From positions 682,001-746,000 of the forward strand of contig NZ_CP054836.1 of assembly GCF_013358405.1 (NCBI RefSeq): a stretch of 64,000 nt of DNA, read 5' to 3'. The position numbers and the translations under genes were made by a program. The DNA is from Oricola thermophila (GTDB taxonomy: Bacteria > Pseudomonadota > Alphaproteobacteria > Rhizobiales > Rhizobiaceae). This document shows positions 19,507 to 31,422 of this stretch, one piece after another. Below the pieces are notes generated by a model that saw only the letters and a program-made list of their open reading frames with translations, searched no databases and had not been told where the DNA came from. Positions within the stretch are counted from its first letter, which is position 1. Each line of letters begins with the position of its first letter.

Positions 19507-20493
19507 ATGAGAAAATGGATTGCATTGGCAACCGGTGTCGCACTGTCCGTGACGGCAACCGCATCGCAGGCGGCGGACGAGCTGACGCTGCAGCTCAAAT
19601 GGGTGACGCAGGCGCAGTTCGCCGGCTACTACGTCGCCAAGGACAAGGGTTTCTACGACGAGGAAGGACTCGACGTGGAGATCAAGCCGGGCGGCCCTGA
19701 TGTCGCTCCGCCGCAGGTGATCGCCGGTGGCGGCGCCGACGTGGTCGTCGACTGGATGCCGTCCGCGCTCGCCACGCGCGAAAAGGGCGTTCCGCTGGTC
19801 AACATCGCCCAGCCCTTCAAGAAATCCGGCATGATGCTGACCTGCCGGAAGGAAACCGGCATCACGTCGCCGGCCGATTTCAAGGGCCGGACACTGGGCG
19901 TCTGGTTCGGTGGCAACGAGTATCCGTTCCTGTCCTGGATGAGCCAGCTCGGCATTCCGACCGAGGGCGGCGAAGAGGGCGTGACCGTGCTCAAGCAGGG
20001 CTTCAACGTCGATCCGCTGATCCAGAAGCAGGCCGATTGCATCTCGACCATGACCTACAACGAGTACTGGCAGGTGATCGATGCCGGCTTCACGCCGGAG
20101 GATCTCGTCGTCTTCAAGTACGAGGAGCAGGGCGTCGCCACGCTTGAGGACGGCCTCTACGTGCTCGAGGAAAGCCTCGAGGACGACGCCATGGTCGACA
20201 AGCTGGCCCGTTTCGTGAAGGCTTCCATGAAGGGTTGGAACTATGCCGCGGAGAATCCCGACGAGGCAGCCGAGATCGTGCTCGACAACGACGCCACGGG
20301 CGCCCAGACGGAGAAGCACCAGAAGCGCATGATGCGCGAGATCGCCAAGCTGATCGACGGATCGGACGGCACGCTCGACGTCGCGGCCGCGGAACGCACC
20401 GTCGACACGCTTCTGGCCGGCGGTTCCGACCCGGTGATCACCAAGAAGCCGGAAGGCGCCTGGACCGACAAGATCACCAACATGATCAAGTAG
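19507..20493 (+). CDS. NMT1/THI5-type ABC substrate-binding protein, likely for pyrimidines
   Basis: A periplasmic binding protein of 328 residues with a signal peptide (MRKWIALATGVALSVTATAS, cut after QAA). It belongs to the NMT1/THI5-like family: LTLQLKWVTQAQFAGYYVAK, DKGFYDEEGLDVEIKPGG. This family includes ThiY (a pyrimidine precursor of thiamine) and RibY (riboflavin). Since the gene ends an operon for uracil and thymine breakdown, the ligand is probably a pyrimidine base or its dihydro form; this is inference from context. A strong terminator follows. Confidence 0.87.
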   Translation: MRKWIALATGVALSVTATASQAADELTLQLKWVTQAQFAGYYVAKDKGFYDEEGLDVEIKPGGPDVAPPQVIAGGGADVVVDWMPSALATREKGVPLVNIAQPFKKSGMMLTCRKETGITSPADFKGRTLGVWFGGNEYPFLSWMSQLGIPTEGGEEGVTVLKQGFNVDPLIQKQADCISTMTYNEYWQVIDAGFTPEDLVVFKYEEQGVATLEDGLYVLEESLEDDAMVDKLARFVKASMKGWNYAAENPDEAAEIVLDNDATGAQTEKHQKRMMREIAKLIDGSDGTLDVAAAERTVDTLLAGGSDPVITKKPEGAWTDKITNMIK

Positions 20494-20519
20494 TCGCTAT
20501 CCGGCGATTGCACGAAACG

Positions 20520-20549
20520 AAACGGGGCCGCGTGAGCGGCCCCGTTTTT
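20520..20549 (+). terminator. Rho-independent terminator of the pyrimidine operon
   Basis: A perfect 12-base stem (AAACGGGGCCGC / GCGGCCCCGTTT) with a GTGA loop and a run of five T, 27 bases after the binding-protein stop. Its A-rich start could also serve the frc side weakly. Confidence 0.92.
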
Positions 20550-20592
20550 CATGTCCCGTGAATCGGTTGGCGCGGGAAGCTGAGAAAAAGAT

Positions 20593-21368
<776 letters not shown>

Positions 21369-21372
<4 letters not shown>

Positions 21373-22442
21373 GCCGAAACCTTTCTGATCCACTGGTCGA
21401 CTGCGACGGCGGCAATGATGAGCACGCCGATCAGCAGGTAGGTCCATTGCGCGTCCGCTCCGAGCAGGCGCAAGCCGAGGGTGAAGACGCCGACGATCAG
21501 GGCGCCGAACAGGGTGCCGAGAACGGAACCGCGGCCGCCGAACAGCGATATGCCGCCGATCACCACGGCGGTGATGCTCTCGATATTGGCGAGCTGGCCG
21601 GAGGTCGGCGACACCGAGCCGATGCGGCCGATCAGGGCCCAGCCGGCGAAGGCGCAGATCAGGCCGGACAGCATGTAGACCGAGATAAGCGTGCGCTTGA
21701 CGTTGACGCCGGACAGTTCGGCGGCTTCCGGATCATCACCGACCGCGTAGACATGGCGTCCCCAGGCCGTGTGGCGGAGCACATAGGCGAGGACGAGCAC
21801 CAGCAGGATCATGAAGATGACGCCGAAGGTGAAGATCGCGCCGCCTATGTTGATCTTGTTGCCGAAGAACTGGAGCAGGGGCGCCTGCGCCTCGATGTCC
21901 TGCGCGCGGATGGTCTCGTTGGCGGAATAGAGGAAGTTTGTCGCCAGAACGATCTGCCACATGCCCAGCGTCACGATGAAGGGGGGCAGCTTGACGCGGG
22001 CGACGAGAAATCCGTTGATGAAGCCACACAGAGTGCCGCAGACGAGGCCGCAGAAGACCGCAATGCCGGGTGGCAGGCCGTAGCGGAATGCGAACTGTCC
22101 CATCACCACCGAGCTCAGCACCATGATTGCGCCGACCGACAGGTCGATGCCGGCGGTCAGGATGACAAGGCTCTGGGCCGCGGCCACGATGCCGACGATC
22201 TGCACCTGCTGCAGGATCAGCGTCAGGGCGAAGGGCGAGAAGAATTTCGAGCCCAGCAGCAACCCGAAAATCAGAATGGACATCAGCAGGACGATCAGCG
22301 GCACCAGCGACGGTGTCTGGTGCAGCGCGTGCTGCAGCCTGCTTATGAGGCTATCGGTATGGTCTTCGAACTCTGCGACCTGTGCGGGGGTGTGGGCGAG
22401 GGCGGCCTCGAAATCCTGCCCCTTGCCGATGCTGTCGGCCAT
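21369..22442 (-). CDS. frcC: Sugar ABC transporter permease, FrcC-like
   Basis: A 357-residue CUT2 permease with a soluble N terminus of about 45 residues, then about nine or ten membrane segments, such as PLIVLLMSILIFGLLLG and GIVAAAQSLVILTAGIDLSV (the conserved GIDLSVG turn). It would form a homodimeric pore with FrcA. It follows frcB after a 127-base gap that contains a stem-loop. The sugar is not shown by the sequence; fructose is the best guess from family and operon form. Confidence 0.88.
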
Positions 22443-22516
22443 GCTCCTCCTCCGTGATCCGGAATTGCGCGACGTGACGTGCCCCGGATCGGGCGCCTGT
22501 CGCTTCTGGTTGTCCG

Positions 22517-22546
22517 GCGGGGGGACCGTTGCGACGGTCTCCCCGC
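22517..22546 (-). promoter_or_regulatory. Stem-loop in the frcB-frcC spacer
   Basis: Two 13-base arms (GCGGGGGGACCGT / ACGGTCTCCCCGC, with one G-T pair) around TGCG, just after the frcB stop on the - strand. There is no T tract. Such hairpins often protect the abundant binding-protein message and lower read-through to the permease. Confidence 0.65.
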
Positions 22547-22569
22547 TTCATCCTACACGATTTAGGCGA

Positions 22570-23595
22570 TTAACCCCAGCAAAGGTCCATGCCTTCCTTC
22601 ACCGAAATGGACGGCACGCCATCCGCAGGCTTGTCCGTAACAAGGGCGACGCCGGTGTCGAAGAAGTCCTTGCCCTCCGTCGGCTGGGGCTTGGTGCCGT
22701 CCTTGGCAAACTGGGCGATGGCCTCGATACCCTTGGAAGCCATCAGCAGCGGGTACTGTTGCGAGGTGGCGCCGATGATGCCCTCGGCGACATTCCGCAC
22801 GCCCGGGCAGCCGCCGTCGACCGAGACGATAAGCACGTCGTTCTCCCGTCCGATCGCCTTCAGCGCCTCATAGGCGCCGGCAGCGGCCGGTTCGTTGATC
22901 GTGTAGACGACGTTGATCATCGGGTCGGTGGCCAGCAGGTTCTCCATCGCCTTGCGGCCGCCTTCCTCGTTGCCTGATGTCACGTCATGGCCGACGATGC
23001 GCGGATCGGTCTCGTCGCCCCACTTGTTCGGATCGCCGAGGTCGATACCGAAGCCCTGAAGGAACCCCTGGTCGCGCAACACGCCGACTGTCGGCTGGCT
23101 GACGGCGAGGTCGAGCATGGCGATCTTCGCGTTGGCGGCCTCGTCGCCGAGCGTGGCGGCAGCCCACTGGCCGATCAGCTCGCCCGCCTTGAAGTTGTCG
23201 GTGGCGAAGGTCGCATCGGCCGCGTCGATCGGATCGAGCGGGGTGTCGAGGGCGATGACGAGCATGCCCGCATCGCGCGCCTGCTGGACGGACGAGACGA
23301 TGGACGAGGTGTCCGAGGCCGTCAGCAGGATGCCCTTGGCGCCGTCGGCGATGCAGGTCTCGATGGCTTGCACCTGGGTCTCATGGTCGCCGTCGATCTT
23401 GCCGGCGAAGCTCTTCAACTCGATGCCGAGTTCCTCGGCCTTGGCTGCGGCGCCTTCCTTCATCTTGACGAAGAAGGGATTGGTGTCGGTCTTGGTGATC
23501 AGGCAGGCGATGGTGTTGTCCTGCGCGGATGCGGGGACGGCGAATGCCGCGGCAAGTGCGAGCGCGGCGGATGCTGCGAGTAGATGCTTCTTCAC
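22570..23595 (-). CDS. frcB: Sugar ABC transporter substrate-binding protein, FrcB-like
   Basis: A periplasmic sugar-binding protein of the ribose-binding-like (CUT2) family, 341 residues. The start is GTG at 23595 (then [20 protein letters not shown], a signal peptide cut near ASAQD), with GGGAGGA seven bases upstream; a 39-codon upstream extension is not protein-like. Recognisable are [33 protein letters not shown] segments and [15 protein letters not shown]. It leads the frcBCA operon, divergent from the ROK regulator. Confidence 0.88.
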   Translation of the reverse strand: MKKHLLAASAALALAAAFAVPASAQDNTIACLITKTDTNPFFVKMKEGAAAKAEELGIELKSFAGKIDGDHETQVQAIETCIADGAKGILLTASDTSSIVSSVQQARDAGMLVIALDTPLDPIDAADATFATDNFKAGELIGQWAAATLGDEAANAKIAMLDLAVSQPTVGVLRDQGFLQGFGIDLGDPNKWGDETDPRIVGHDVTSGNEEGGRKAMENLLATDPMINVVYTINEPAAAGAYEALKAIGRENDVLIVSVDGGCPGVRNVAEGIIGATSQQYPLLMASKGIEAIAQFAKDGTKPQPTEGKDFFDTGVALVTDKPADGVPSISVKEGMDLCWG

Positions 23596-23712
23596 GATTT
23601 CCTCCCAGGAGTTGAAAACCCGGACCCGTTTGTCCGGGGCGGTTGACGCGAAGGGCGTGTGCGGACGCCTCAAACGCTCGACCTGCAAAAATGGAACAAC
23701 AACCATGCGCAT

Positions 23713-23751
23713 CTGTCAATAACTAATTCATCATGATTTAATTATTGACAG
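23713..23751. promoter_or_regulatory. AT-rich palindrome between frcB and the ROK regulator
   Basis: Perfect arms CTGTCAATAA (23713-23722) and TTATTGACAG (23742-23751), with an inner TAATT...AATTA and a central TCATGA. It is an island of low GC in the divergent gap of 254 bases and is a good candidate operator for the ROK repressor, covering one or both promoters. Confidence 0.7.
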
Positions 23752-23849
23752 GATCGGCGCACATGCACATTCTTTCGATGCAGGAGGTACCCCCAGATGA
23801 CGAATCCGGGTAAGTCGTGGCCGAGATTGAGAGGCGGGGAGAGTTCGGC

Positions 23850-25079
23850 ATGGCCTGGTCGGAGGAGATGTCCATGCCGGTGAGCGAGTCCGGCGGCGCG
23901 CAGCTGCGCGGCACCAATCAGAGCGGCATGCGCATTTACAACGAGAAGCTGATCCTGACGCTTCTGCGCCGTTTCGGCGCAATGCCGAAATCGGAACTGA
24001 CGCGCATGACCGGCCTGTCGGCGCAAACGGTCTCGGTCATCATGCGCGGGCTGGAGAATGACGGGCTTGTGCTGCGCGGCGAGCCGGTACGCGGGCGCAT
24101 TGGCCAGCCATCCACTCCAATGGCGCTTGATCCCGACGGCGTTTTCTCCATCGGCATGAAGATCGGGCGCCGCTCCGCCGCGCTGGTGTTGATGGATTTC
24201 ACCGGCGCGATCCGGATGCAGGAGCGGGTCCACTATCGCTATCCGCTGCCCGGCAGGATGATGGAATTCCTCCGCGAAGGGCTCGAAAAGGCGAGGGGCC
24301 AGCTCGACGACGTCCAGTGGGGTCGCGTAGCCGGGATCGGCATTGCCGCACCGTTCGAGTTGTGGAACTGGCCGGAACAGCTCGGCGCACCGGCGGCGGA
24401 GATGGAGGCCTGGCGGGATTTCAGCTTCGGCGAGGAGATTGCCCGTTTCACGCGCCTGCCGGTTTTCGTGGAGAATGACGCAAGTTGCGCCTGCGGCGCC
24501 GAGAACGTCTTCGGTCTGGGGCGCGAATATTCCGATTTCGCCTATTTCTTCGTCGGGTCGTTCATCGGCGGCGGTGTCGTCCTCAACGGCGCCATTTTCA
24601 CCGGGCGCACCGGAAATGCCGGTGCATTCGGCACGCTGCCGATCCGCCATCATGACCGCAAGGGCGACCAGTTGATCGACAGTGCCTCGATCTTCGTCCT
24701 GGAAACGCGGCTGAAGGAAGCGGGCATCGACCCGTCGCCGTTGTGGCTCGATCCCGACGGCTGGGACCGGTTCGAGCCCCATCTCTCGGACTGGATCGAG
24801 ATGACCGGCGAGAGCCTTGCGATCGCCGCCGTGTCGGTGTGCTCTGTCATCGACTTCGAGGCCGTGCTCGTGGATGGCGGCTTTCCGGCCGCGGTCGGCG
24901 AGCGCATCGTCGCGGCGGCGCGGCGGTCCCTGGATACGGTCGACTGGCAGGGAATCGAGAAGCCGAATATCCAGCGCGCCGAGGTCGGCGCCAATGCGCG
25001 GGTTCTGGGGGCCGCTAGCCTGCCGCTGTTCGCCCGCTACCTGCTCAGCCACGCGATAAACAGGAAGGAAGCGGCCTGA
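23850..25079 (+). CDS. frcR: ROK-family transcriptional regulator, FrcR-like
   Basis: A 409-residue regulator with an N-terminal winged helix ([20 protein letters not shown]) and a sugar-kinase-like ROK domain ([39 protein letters not shown]). The cysteine zinc motif CxCGxxGCxE of many ROK proteins is not visible; the place reads [14 protein letters not shown]. The start at 23850 has GGGGAG upstream; GTG at 23817 would add 11 residues. It is divergent from frcB, so it probably represses the importer until sugar is present. Confidence 0.85.
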   Translation: MAWSEEMSMPVSESGGAQLRGTNQSGMRIYNEKLILTLLRRFGAMPKSELTRMTGLSAQTVSVIMRGLENDGLVLRGEPVRGRIGQPSTPMALDPDGVFSIGMKIGRRSAALVLMDFTGAIRMQERVHYRYPLPGRMMEFLREGLEKARGQLDDVQWGRVAGIGIAAPFELWNWPEQLGAPAAEMEAWRDFSFGEEIARFTRLPVFVENDASCACGAENVFGLGREYSDFAYFFVGSFIGGGVVLNGAIFTGRTGNAGAFGTLPIRHHDRKGDQLIDSASIFVLETRLKEAGIDPSPLWLDPDGWDRFEPHLSDWIEMTGESLAIAAVSVCSVIDFEAVLVDGGFPAAVGERIVAAARRSLDTVDWQGIEKPNIQRAEVGANARVLGAASLPLFARYLLSHAINRKEAA

Positions 25080-25206
25080 CGCCGCACCGCCTTCGCGAAG
25101 ACGTTCCGCCCGATTGACACCCGGCATGCGCATTGCTTTTGTGCACCGGCGCCCGTGCCGGGCGCGCCTGCGGCCCGTGCCGCCAGACACGCATGAAAGG
25201 GACAAG

Positions 25207-26409
<1,203 letters not shown>

Positions 26410-26410
26410 G

Positions 26411-28606
26411 ATGACCGCCGATCGCGCCGAACACGTTCACCGGCGGTTCCTTCACCGCGTCGCTGCCGGAGATCTTCCGCCGGCCGGCCTGCCGCGCGAG
26501 CTGTCGCTCGATCGCGAGTCCGCCATCGGCATCTTCCGCTCGCAATGCATCTCGCGCCATCTCGACCGGATGGGGCGGAAGATGCAGAAGGCGGGGCTGG
26601 GCTACTACACCATCGGCTCGTCAGGCCACGAGGGCATGGCCGCCGTTGCCGCCGCGCTGCGTCCCACCGACATGGCCTTCCTGCATTACCGCGACGGTGC
26701 GTTCCAGGTGCAGCGCTCCGCCCAGGTCGGCGGGCAGAACCCGATCCGCGACATGCTGCTTTCCTTCGCCTGCTCGTCGGAGGACCCGATCTCCGGCGGC
26801 CGGCACAAGGTGCTGGGATCGAAGGCACTGGCAATCCCGCCGCAGACCTCGACGATCGCCAGCCACCTGCCGAAGGCGGTGGGCGCGGCCTATTCCGTCG
26901 GGCTCGCGAAGCGGATCAATCCCGAGCACCGGGCGCTTCCGCAGGATGCGGTCGTGATGTGCTCCTTCGGCGACGCCTCGGCCAACCATTCCACGGCGCA
27001 GGGCGCGTTCAACACGGCAGCCTGGACCGCCTACCAGGGCGTGCCGCTGCCGCTGATCTTCGTCTGCGAGGACAACGGCATCGGCATCTCCGTGAGGACG
27101 CCGCCGGGCTGGATCGAGGCCAATTTCTCCAAGCGGGCGGGACTGGCATATTTCTCCTGCAACGGACTCGACATCTTCGACACCCATGCGACGGCCCTGA
27201 AGGCGGCGGCGTTCGCCCGCCGGAAACGCCAGCCCGTGTTCCTGCACGTGAAGACCGTGCGGCTGTTCGGCCATGCCGGGTCGGACATCGAGGCAGCCTA
27301 CAGGCGGAAAGCCGAGATCGAGCAGGCGGAGGACAACGACCCGCTGGTGCACACGGCGGCGCGGCTCGCGGCCGCCGGATATCTCGCGCCCGGCGAGGCC
27401 GCGGCGCTCTATGCCGAGGTCGAGGCGGAATGCGAGGCCGAGATGGAGCGGGTCGTCGCCCGGCCGCGGTTGAAGACCGTCGCGGAGGTGATGGCGAGCC
27501 TGGTCCCGCCGAAGCGGGCCTGCGCGCCCACAAACGGCCCGTCGGAAGAGGAGCGGGAACAGGCCTTCGGCGGCGACTTCAGGGCGCTGGAACAGCCGCA
27601 GCCCATGGCGAAGCTCATCAACTGGGCGCTGACCGATCTCATGCTTGAACATCGCGAGATCGTGCTGGCCGGCGAGGATGTCGGCGCCAAGGGCGGCGTC
27701 TACGGCGTGACCCAGAAACTCTCCGAGCGCTTCGGCCGCCATCGCGTCATCGACACGCTGCTCGACGAGCAGTCGATCCTGGGACTTGCCATCGGCATGG
27801 CGCACAACGGCTTCGTGCCGATCCCCGAGATCCAGTTCCTCGCCTATCTGCACAATGCCGAGGACCAGTTGCGCGGGGAGGCGGCGACGCTGCCCTTCTT
27901 CTCCAACGGGCAATATGCGAACCCGATGGTCGTGCGCATCGCCGGGCTGGGCTACCAGAAGGGTTTCGGCGGCCATTTCCACAACGACAACTCGCTGGCC
28001 GTGCTGCGCGACATTCCGGGCATCGTCATCGCATGTCCCTCGAACGGCGAGGATGCGGCGATGATGCTGCGCGAATGCGTGCGCCTCGCACGCGAGGAAC
28101 AGCGCGTCTGCGTATTCGTGGAACCCATCGCCCTCTATCCCATGCGAGACCTGCACGCCGAGAAGGACGGGCTGTGGATGCGCCGTTACCCGTCACCGGA
28201 TCGGCGCATACCGCTCGGCGAGGTCGCCGTGGAGGGGATCGGCGAGCATCTTGCCATCGTCACCTACGGCAATGGCTGCTACCTCGCCCACCAGGCGGCA
28301 AAAAGGCTGATCGAGGATCACGGGATCGAGCCGCGCATCGTCGACATGCGCTGGATTGCGCCCTTGCCCGAAAAGGCGATCCTCGACGCAGTTTCCGGCT
28401 GCCGCCACGTGCTGATCGTGGACGAGTGCCGGCGCACCGGCTCGCAGTCGGAGGCGCTGATGGCGCTGATGGCGGAAAGCGGAGTGAAGTCCTTTGCCCG
28501 GGTTGCGGCGGAGGACAGTTTCATCGCCACCGGCCCGGCCTATGCGGCGACGCTGCCTTCGGCGGCGGGCATCGTGGATGCCGCGGTCCGGCTGGCCGGG
28601 GCGTAG
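26411..28606 (+). CDS. Fused alpha/beta E1 subunit of a 2-oxoacid dehydrogenase
   Basis: A 731-residue thiamine-diphosphate enzyme with alpha and beta halves in one chain. The alpha half (about 40-370) has the ThDP site GDASANHSTAQGAFN and ends at TVRLFGHAGSDIE. The beta half (about 395-731) has the transketolase-like sequence VLAGEDVGAKGGVYGVTQKL and the C-terminal domain IVDMRWIAPLPEKAI. Branched-chain, pyruvate or 2-oxoadipate substrates are possible. Since gcdH lies one base upstream, 2-oxoadipate to glutaryl-CoA is an attractive idea but unproven. No E2 or E3 gene is in the window. Confidence 0.85.
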   Translation: MTADRAEHVHRRFLHRVAAGDLPPAGLPRELSLDRESAIGIFRSQCISRHLDRMGRKMQKAGLGYYTIGSSGHEGMAAVAAALRPTDMAFLHYRDGAFQVQRSAQVGGQNPIRDMLLSFACSSEDPISGGRHKVLGSKALAIPPQTSTIASHLPKAVGAAYSVGLAKRINPEHRALPQDAVVMCSFGDASANHSTAQGAFNTAAWTAYQGVPLPLIFVCEDNGIGISVRTPPGWIEANFSKRAGLAYFSCNGLDIFDTHATALKAAAFARRKRQPVFLHVKTVRLFGHAGSDIEAAYRRKAEIEQAEDNDPLVHTAARLAAAGYLAPGEAAALYAEVEAECEAEMERVVARPRLKTVAEVMASLVPPKRACAPTNGPSEEEREQAFGGDFRALEQPQPMAKLINWALTDLMLEHREIVLAGEDVGAKGGVYGVTQKLSERFGRHRVIDTLLDEQSILGLAIGMAHNGFVPIPEIQFLAYLHNAEDQLRGEAATLPFFSNGQYANPMVVRIAGLGYQKGFGGHFHNDNSLAVLRDIPGIVIACPSNGEDAAMMLRECVRLAREEQRVCVFVEPIALYPMRDLHAEKDGLWMRRYPSPDRRIPLGEVAVEGIGEHLAIVTYGNGCYLAHQAAKRLIEDHGIEPRIVDMRWIAPLPEKAILDAVSGCRHVLIVDECRRTGSQSEALMALMAESGVKSFARVAAEDSFIATGPAYAATLPSAAGIVDAAVRLAGA

Positions 28607-28720
28607 GGGAGTTTCCGGAAGATTTTTCGGCCTGTCCGCGTAGGTGCGGCCACTTGCATGCGTGTCACTTGTCGAGGCGCGGGCAATCGGCCCGTGCGCG
28701 CTTGGCCGAAAGGATAGACC

Positions 28721-29398
28721 ATGACACGCATTCTCCTTCTGCTCGCCGCCGGGCTGGTGCTGCTCGGCATCGCCGCAATTCCCGCATCGGCGGCGACGCC
28801 GGCGATCGCCACCACCGACGTCAACATGCGCGCGGGGCCGGCGACTGCCTATCCCGTCGTGACCGTCATTCCGCGTGGAGCGCGCGTTGTCACGCATGGC
28901 TGCGTGGCCGATTTCAGCTGGTGCGACGTGGCCTGGGCCGGCAAGCGCGGCTGGGTTCATGCGCGCTACGTGCAGATCGTCTGGCGAGGCGCGCCCGTGG
29001 TCGTGACGCCGGCAGTCGCGGCGCAGGCCGGTGTCGTCGTCGTCACCTACGACCGCGCATACTGGGATACCTGGTATGTCGGCTATCCCTGGTACGGTCG
29101 CTGGACCTACTATCCGCCCCATGTCGCGCCGCGCGTGACATCGCACAGCCGGACGGTCGATTGCGGCAACGGAAGCTGCACGGCGATCCGCTCCACCACC
29201 GGCATCCATGGCGGCTCCTCGACGCATGTTCGCAGCTGTGCGAATGGCGAGTGCACGGCTACGCGTACCGCGGTCGGTCCCCATGGCGGAACCGCGACAC
29301 GCACGCGAAACTGCAGCCGCGCGGATGCGTCGTGCACGGTTAGTCGCACACGTTCCGGTGGTGGAACCGTATCGCGAACGCGCGTCTGGTCGCGTTAA
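28721..29398 (+). CDS. Secreted SH3-like protein with Cys/Thr/Arg repeat tail
   Basis: A 225-residue exported protein. It starts with a signal peptide (MTRILLLLAAGLVLLGIAAI, cut after ASA). Residues about 27-85 form a bacterial SH3 domain (TTDVNMRAGPATAYPVVTVI ... RGWVHARYV). A Tyr/Trp-rich linker and then a tail of about 26-residue repeats follow (CGNGSCTAIRSTTGIHGG / CANGECTATRTAVGPHGG / CSRADASCTVSRTRSGGG). Each repeat has a Cys pair that could form disulfides. It probably acts in the cell envelope; no enzyme motif is seen. The ATG has GAAAGGA upstream. Confidence 0.8.
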   Translation: MTRILLLLAAGLVLLGIAAIPASAATPAIATTDVNMRAGPATAYPVVTVIPRGARVVTHGCVADFSWCDVAWAGKRGWVHARYVQIVWRGAPVVVTPAVAAQAGVVVVTYDRAYWDTWYVGYPWYGRWTYYPPHVAPRVTSHSRTVDCGNGSCTAIRSTTGIHGGSSTHVRSCANGECTATRTAVGPHGGTATRTRNCSRADASCTVSRTRSGGGTVSRTRVWSR

Positions 29399-29402
29399 GG
29401 GG

Positions 29403-30608
29403 TCAGGCTTCCGGTCGGATTGTCCGTCCGTCGGCGGCGAGCATCCGCGCGAACCCGTCGAGATCAGAGGGCCTGGAAAACCGGTATCCCTGAGCGATCG
29501 TTATGCCCAGTTCCTTCATGCAGGCGATGTCGCGTTCGCTCTCGATCCCCTCGGCGACCACGCGAATGTCCAGGGTCTGCGCGATATCGACCACGATCTG
29601 CAGGAACCTGCGCGAAACGTCGTCGCCGCGGGCTGCGGCCTGGAGGATCGACTTGTCGAACTTGACCTCGTTGAAGGCCCCTTCGCGCAGCAGCTCGAAA
29701 TTCGAAGCGCCGGTGCCGAAGTCGTCCAGCGACATCTCGAAGCCGGCCATGCCGAGCCGCGCGATCACCTCGAGCAGGCGGGTCGCGTCGCGCGGGAGCC
29801 TGGCCTCCGTCAGTTCGATGGTGATACGGCCGGGTTCGATGCCGTGGCGTTTCACCGCGGCCTTGATCCGGGGCAGCAGGTCGCCTCGTTCCAGGACGCG
29901 TGCGTCGATGTTGAAGGAGACGTTCTTGTCCCAGCCGGTCCGGCTTTCTAGCGCCTTCATGTCGGCGCACAGCACGTCGAACATCGATACGGCCAGTTCG
30001 ACGCGCGGGGCGACGGCTTCCTGGCCGGCCAGCAGCGCCTCGGGGCCGTATAGCGTGCCGTCCGGCGCGCGGCAGCGCAGCAGCGCTTCCGCCCCGACCA
30101 CGCTTTCATCGCGTATGTCGATCTGCGGCTGATAGTGAAGCAGCGGCACGAGGCCGGATTGGCCGGCCGGGTGCGCGGGCGTAAACTCCGTCTTCTCCTT
30201 CGGGCGTTCCGCCTGCGCCCGCCGGATGATGTCCCGCAGCCGGTCGGCGGCGACCGGCTTGGCAAGGGTGCCGAGGATCTTGAGGCCCTGCTTCCCGGCG
30301 ATGTGACGCGCCGAGGAAAGGATGGTCTGGCTGCCGCCGCTCAACAGCACGATGCCGCCGTCGAAGCGGGCCTCGGCCAGGGCGCGCAGCAAGGCGAGGC
30401 CGTCGATGCCGGGCATGTTGAGATCGAGCAGCACGAGATCGTAGGGCGGATCGGCCTTGACGATCGCGTCGAGCGCGCCGGCTCCCTCGGAGCGACAGTC
30501 GATGTCGTCGAAGCCGAGGGAACACAATGTTCTCTCGGCGCCGGCACAATCGGTATCGTTGTCGAGAATAAGGGTATGCAATTCCGCGCGTTCCGGTTGG
30601 TGCCCCAT
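29403..30608 (-). CDS. Receiver-EAL domain protein (cyclic-di-GMP phosphodiesterase)
   Basis: A 401-residue signalling protein with an N-terminal response-regulator receiver (about 8-130; phosphoacceptor D62 in LVLLDLNMPGIDG, K117 in TLAKPV) and a C-terminal EAL domain (about 155-395). EAL residues look intact: E174-A-L-L-R178, NIDARVL, ITIELTEA, SLDDFGTG, VKFDKSIL, VVAEGIES and QGYRFSRP, so hydrolysis of c-di-GMP is likely. No GGDEF domain and no partner kinase gene is next to it. The start at 30608 (MGHQPERAEL) is preferred; the frame is open upstream over the divergent tetR gene. Confidence 0.87.
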   Translation of the reverse strand: MGHQPERAELHTLILDNDTDCAGAERTLCSLGFDDIDCRSEGAGALDAIVKADPPYDLVLLDLNMPGIDGLALLRALAEARFDGGIVLLSGGSQTILSSARHIAGKQGLKILGTLAKPVAADRLRDIIRRAQAERPKEKTEFTPAHPAGQSGLVPLLHYQPQIDIRDESVVGAEALLRCRAPDGTLYGPEALLAGQEAVAPRVELAVSMFDVLCADMKALESRTGWDKNVSFNIDARVLERGDLLPRIKAAVKRHGIEPGRITIELTEARLPRDATRLLEVIARLGMAGFEMSLDDFGTGASNFELLREGAFNEVKFDKSILQAAARGDDVSRRFLQIVVDIAQTLDIRVVAEGIESERDIACMKELGITIAQGYRFSRPSDLDGFARMLAADGRTIRPEA

Positions 30609-30692
30609 TGTCGTAGACGGCAAGAGCGAACAAAAGCTTACCCCGCCCGGGCGGCATTGTCTTGGCCGACGCAAGGTGGCAATTAAAGCGCG

Positions 30693-31364
30693 ATGGCTAA
30701 GCAGGACGACAGGCGGGGCAGGCCCGCTCCCAGGCGCAGGCGCCGCCGCAAGGAGGCGCGGCCCGCCGAGTTGATCGAGGCGGGGCTGGCGGAGTTCGCC
30801 GAGAAGGGCTACGCGGCGACGCGAATGGAGGACATCGCCGCGCGCGCGGATGTGGTGAAGGGTACCATCTATCTCTATTTCGAGAGCAAGGAGGCCCTGT
30901 TCAAGGAGGCCATCCGGTCGCGCATCGAGCCGGCCATCGCCGACATGCAGGGAATGGTGGACACGTTCCCCGGCGACACGGAAGATCTGCTCCGGCTCGT
31001 TTTCGGGGTCCTGTACGACAAGCTGGTGCGCGGCGATGCCCGCGAGATCATCCGCATCCTGATTGCCGAGGGGCCGCGCTTTCCCGACGTCGTGGAATAT
31101 TACCATGCCAACACGGTGAAGTTCGGGAAGGGGATGTTGACCACCATCCTGAAGCGGGGCGTGGAGCGCGGCGAGTTCCGCCCCGACCTGCCGGTGGACC
31201 AGCCGATCGCCATCGTCGCTCCGGCCATCGCAGCTGCCATCTGGCGCCTGACCTTCGATCCCCACGATCCGCTGGACGTCGAGGCCTATGCTAAGGCGCA
31301 TGTCGACATTATTCTCAACGGCCTGCGTGCCCGCCCGGCACCGGGGGCGGGGGACGCGGAGTGA
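30693..31364 (+). CDS. TetR/AcrR-family transcriptional regulator
   Basis: A 223-residue regulator with an Arg-rich N terminus (GRPAPRRRRRRKEARP), a TetR helix-turn-helix (TRMEDIAARADVVKGTIYLY) and a C-terminal ligand domain of the type found beside RND efflux genes (LRLVFGVLYDKLVRGDAREI). No efflux gene is adjacent: the neighbours are the divergent receiver-EAL gene (84-base gap) and a small downstream gene. The target is unknown and it may regulate itself. Confidence 0.85.
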   Translation: MAKQDDRRGRPAPRRRRRRKEARPAELIEAGLAEFAEKGYAATRMEDIAARADVVKGTIYLYFESKEALFKEAIRSRIEPAIADMQGMVDTFPGDTEDLLRLVFGVLYDKLVRGDAREIIRILIAEGPRFPDVVEYYHANTVKFGKGMLTTILKRGVERGEFRPDLPVDQPIAIVAPAIAAAIWRLTFDPHDPLDVEAYAKAHVDIILNGLRARPAPGAGDAE

Positions 31365-31422
31365 CGTGGACGCCGTTGCAGTGCCGTGCGTCGCTGCGCC
31401 ATGGCGGGAGGGGCGACTGGAT

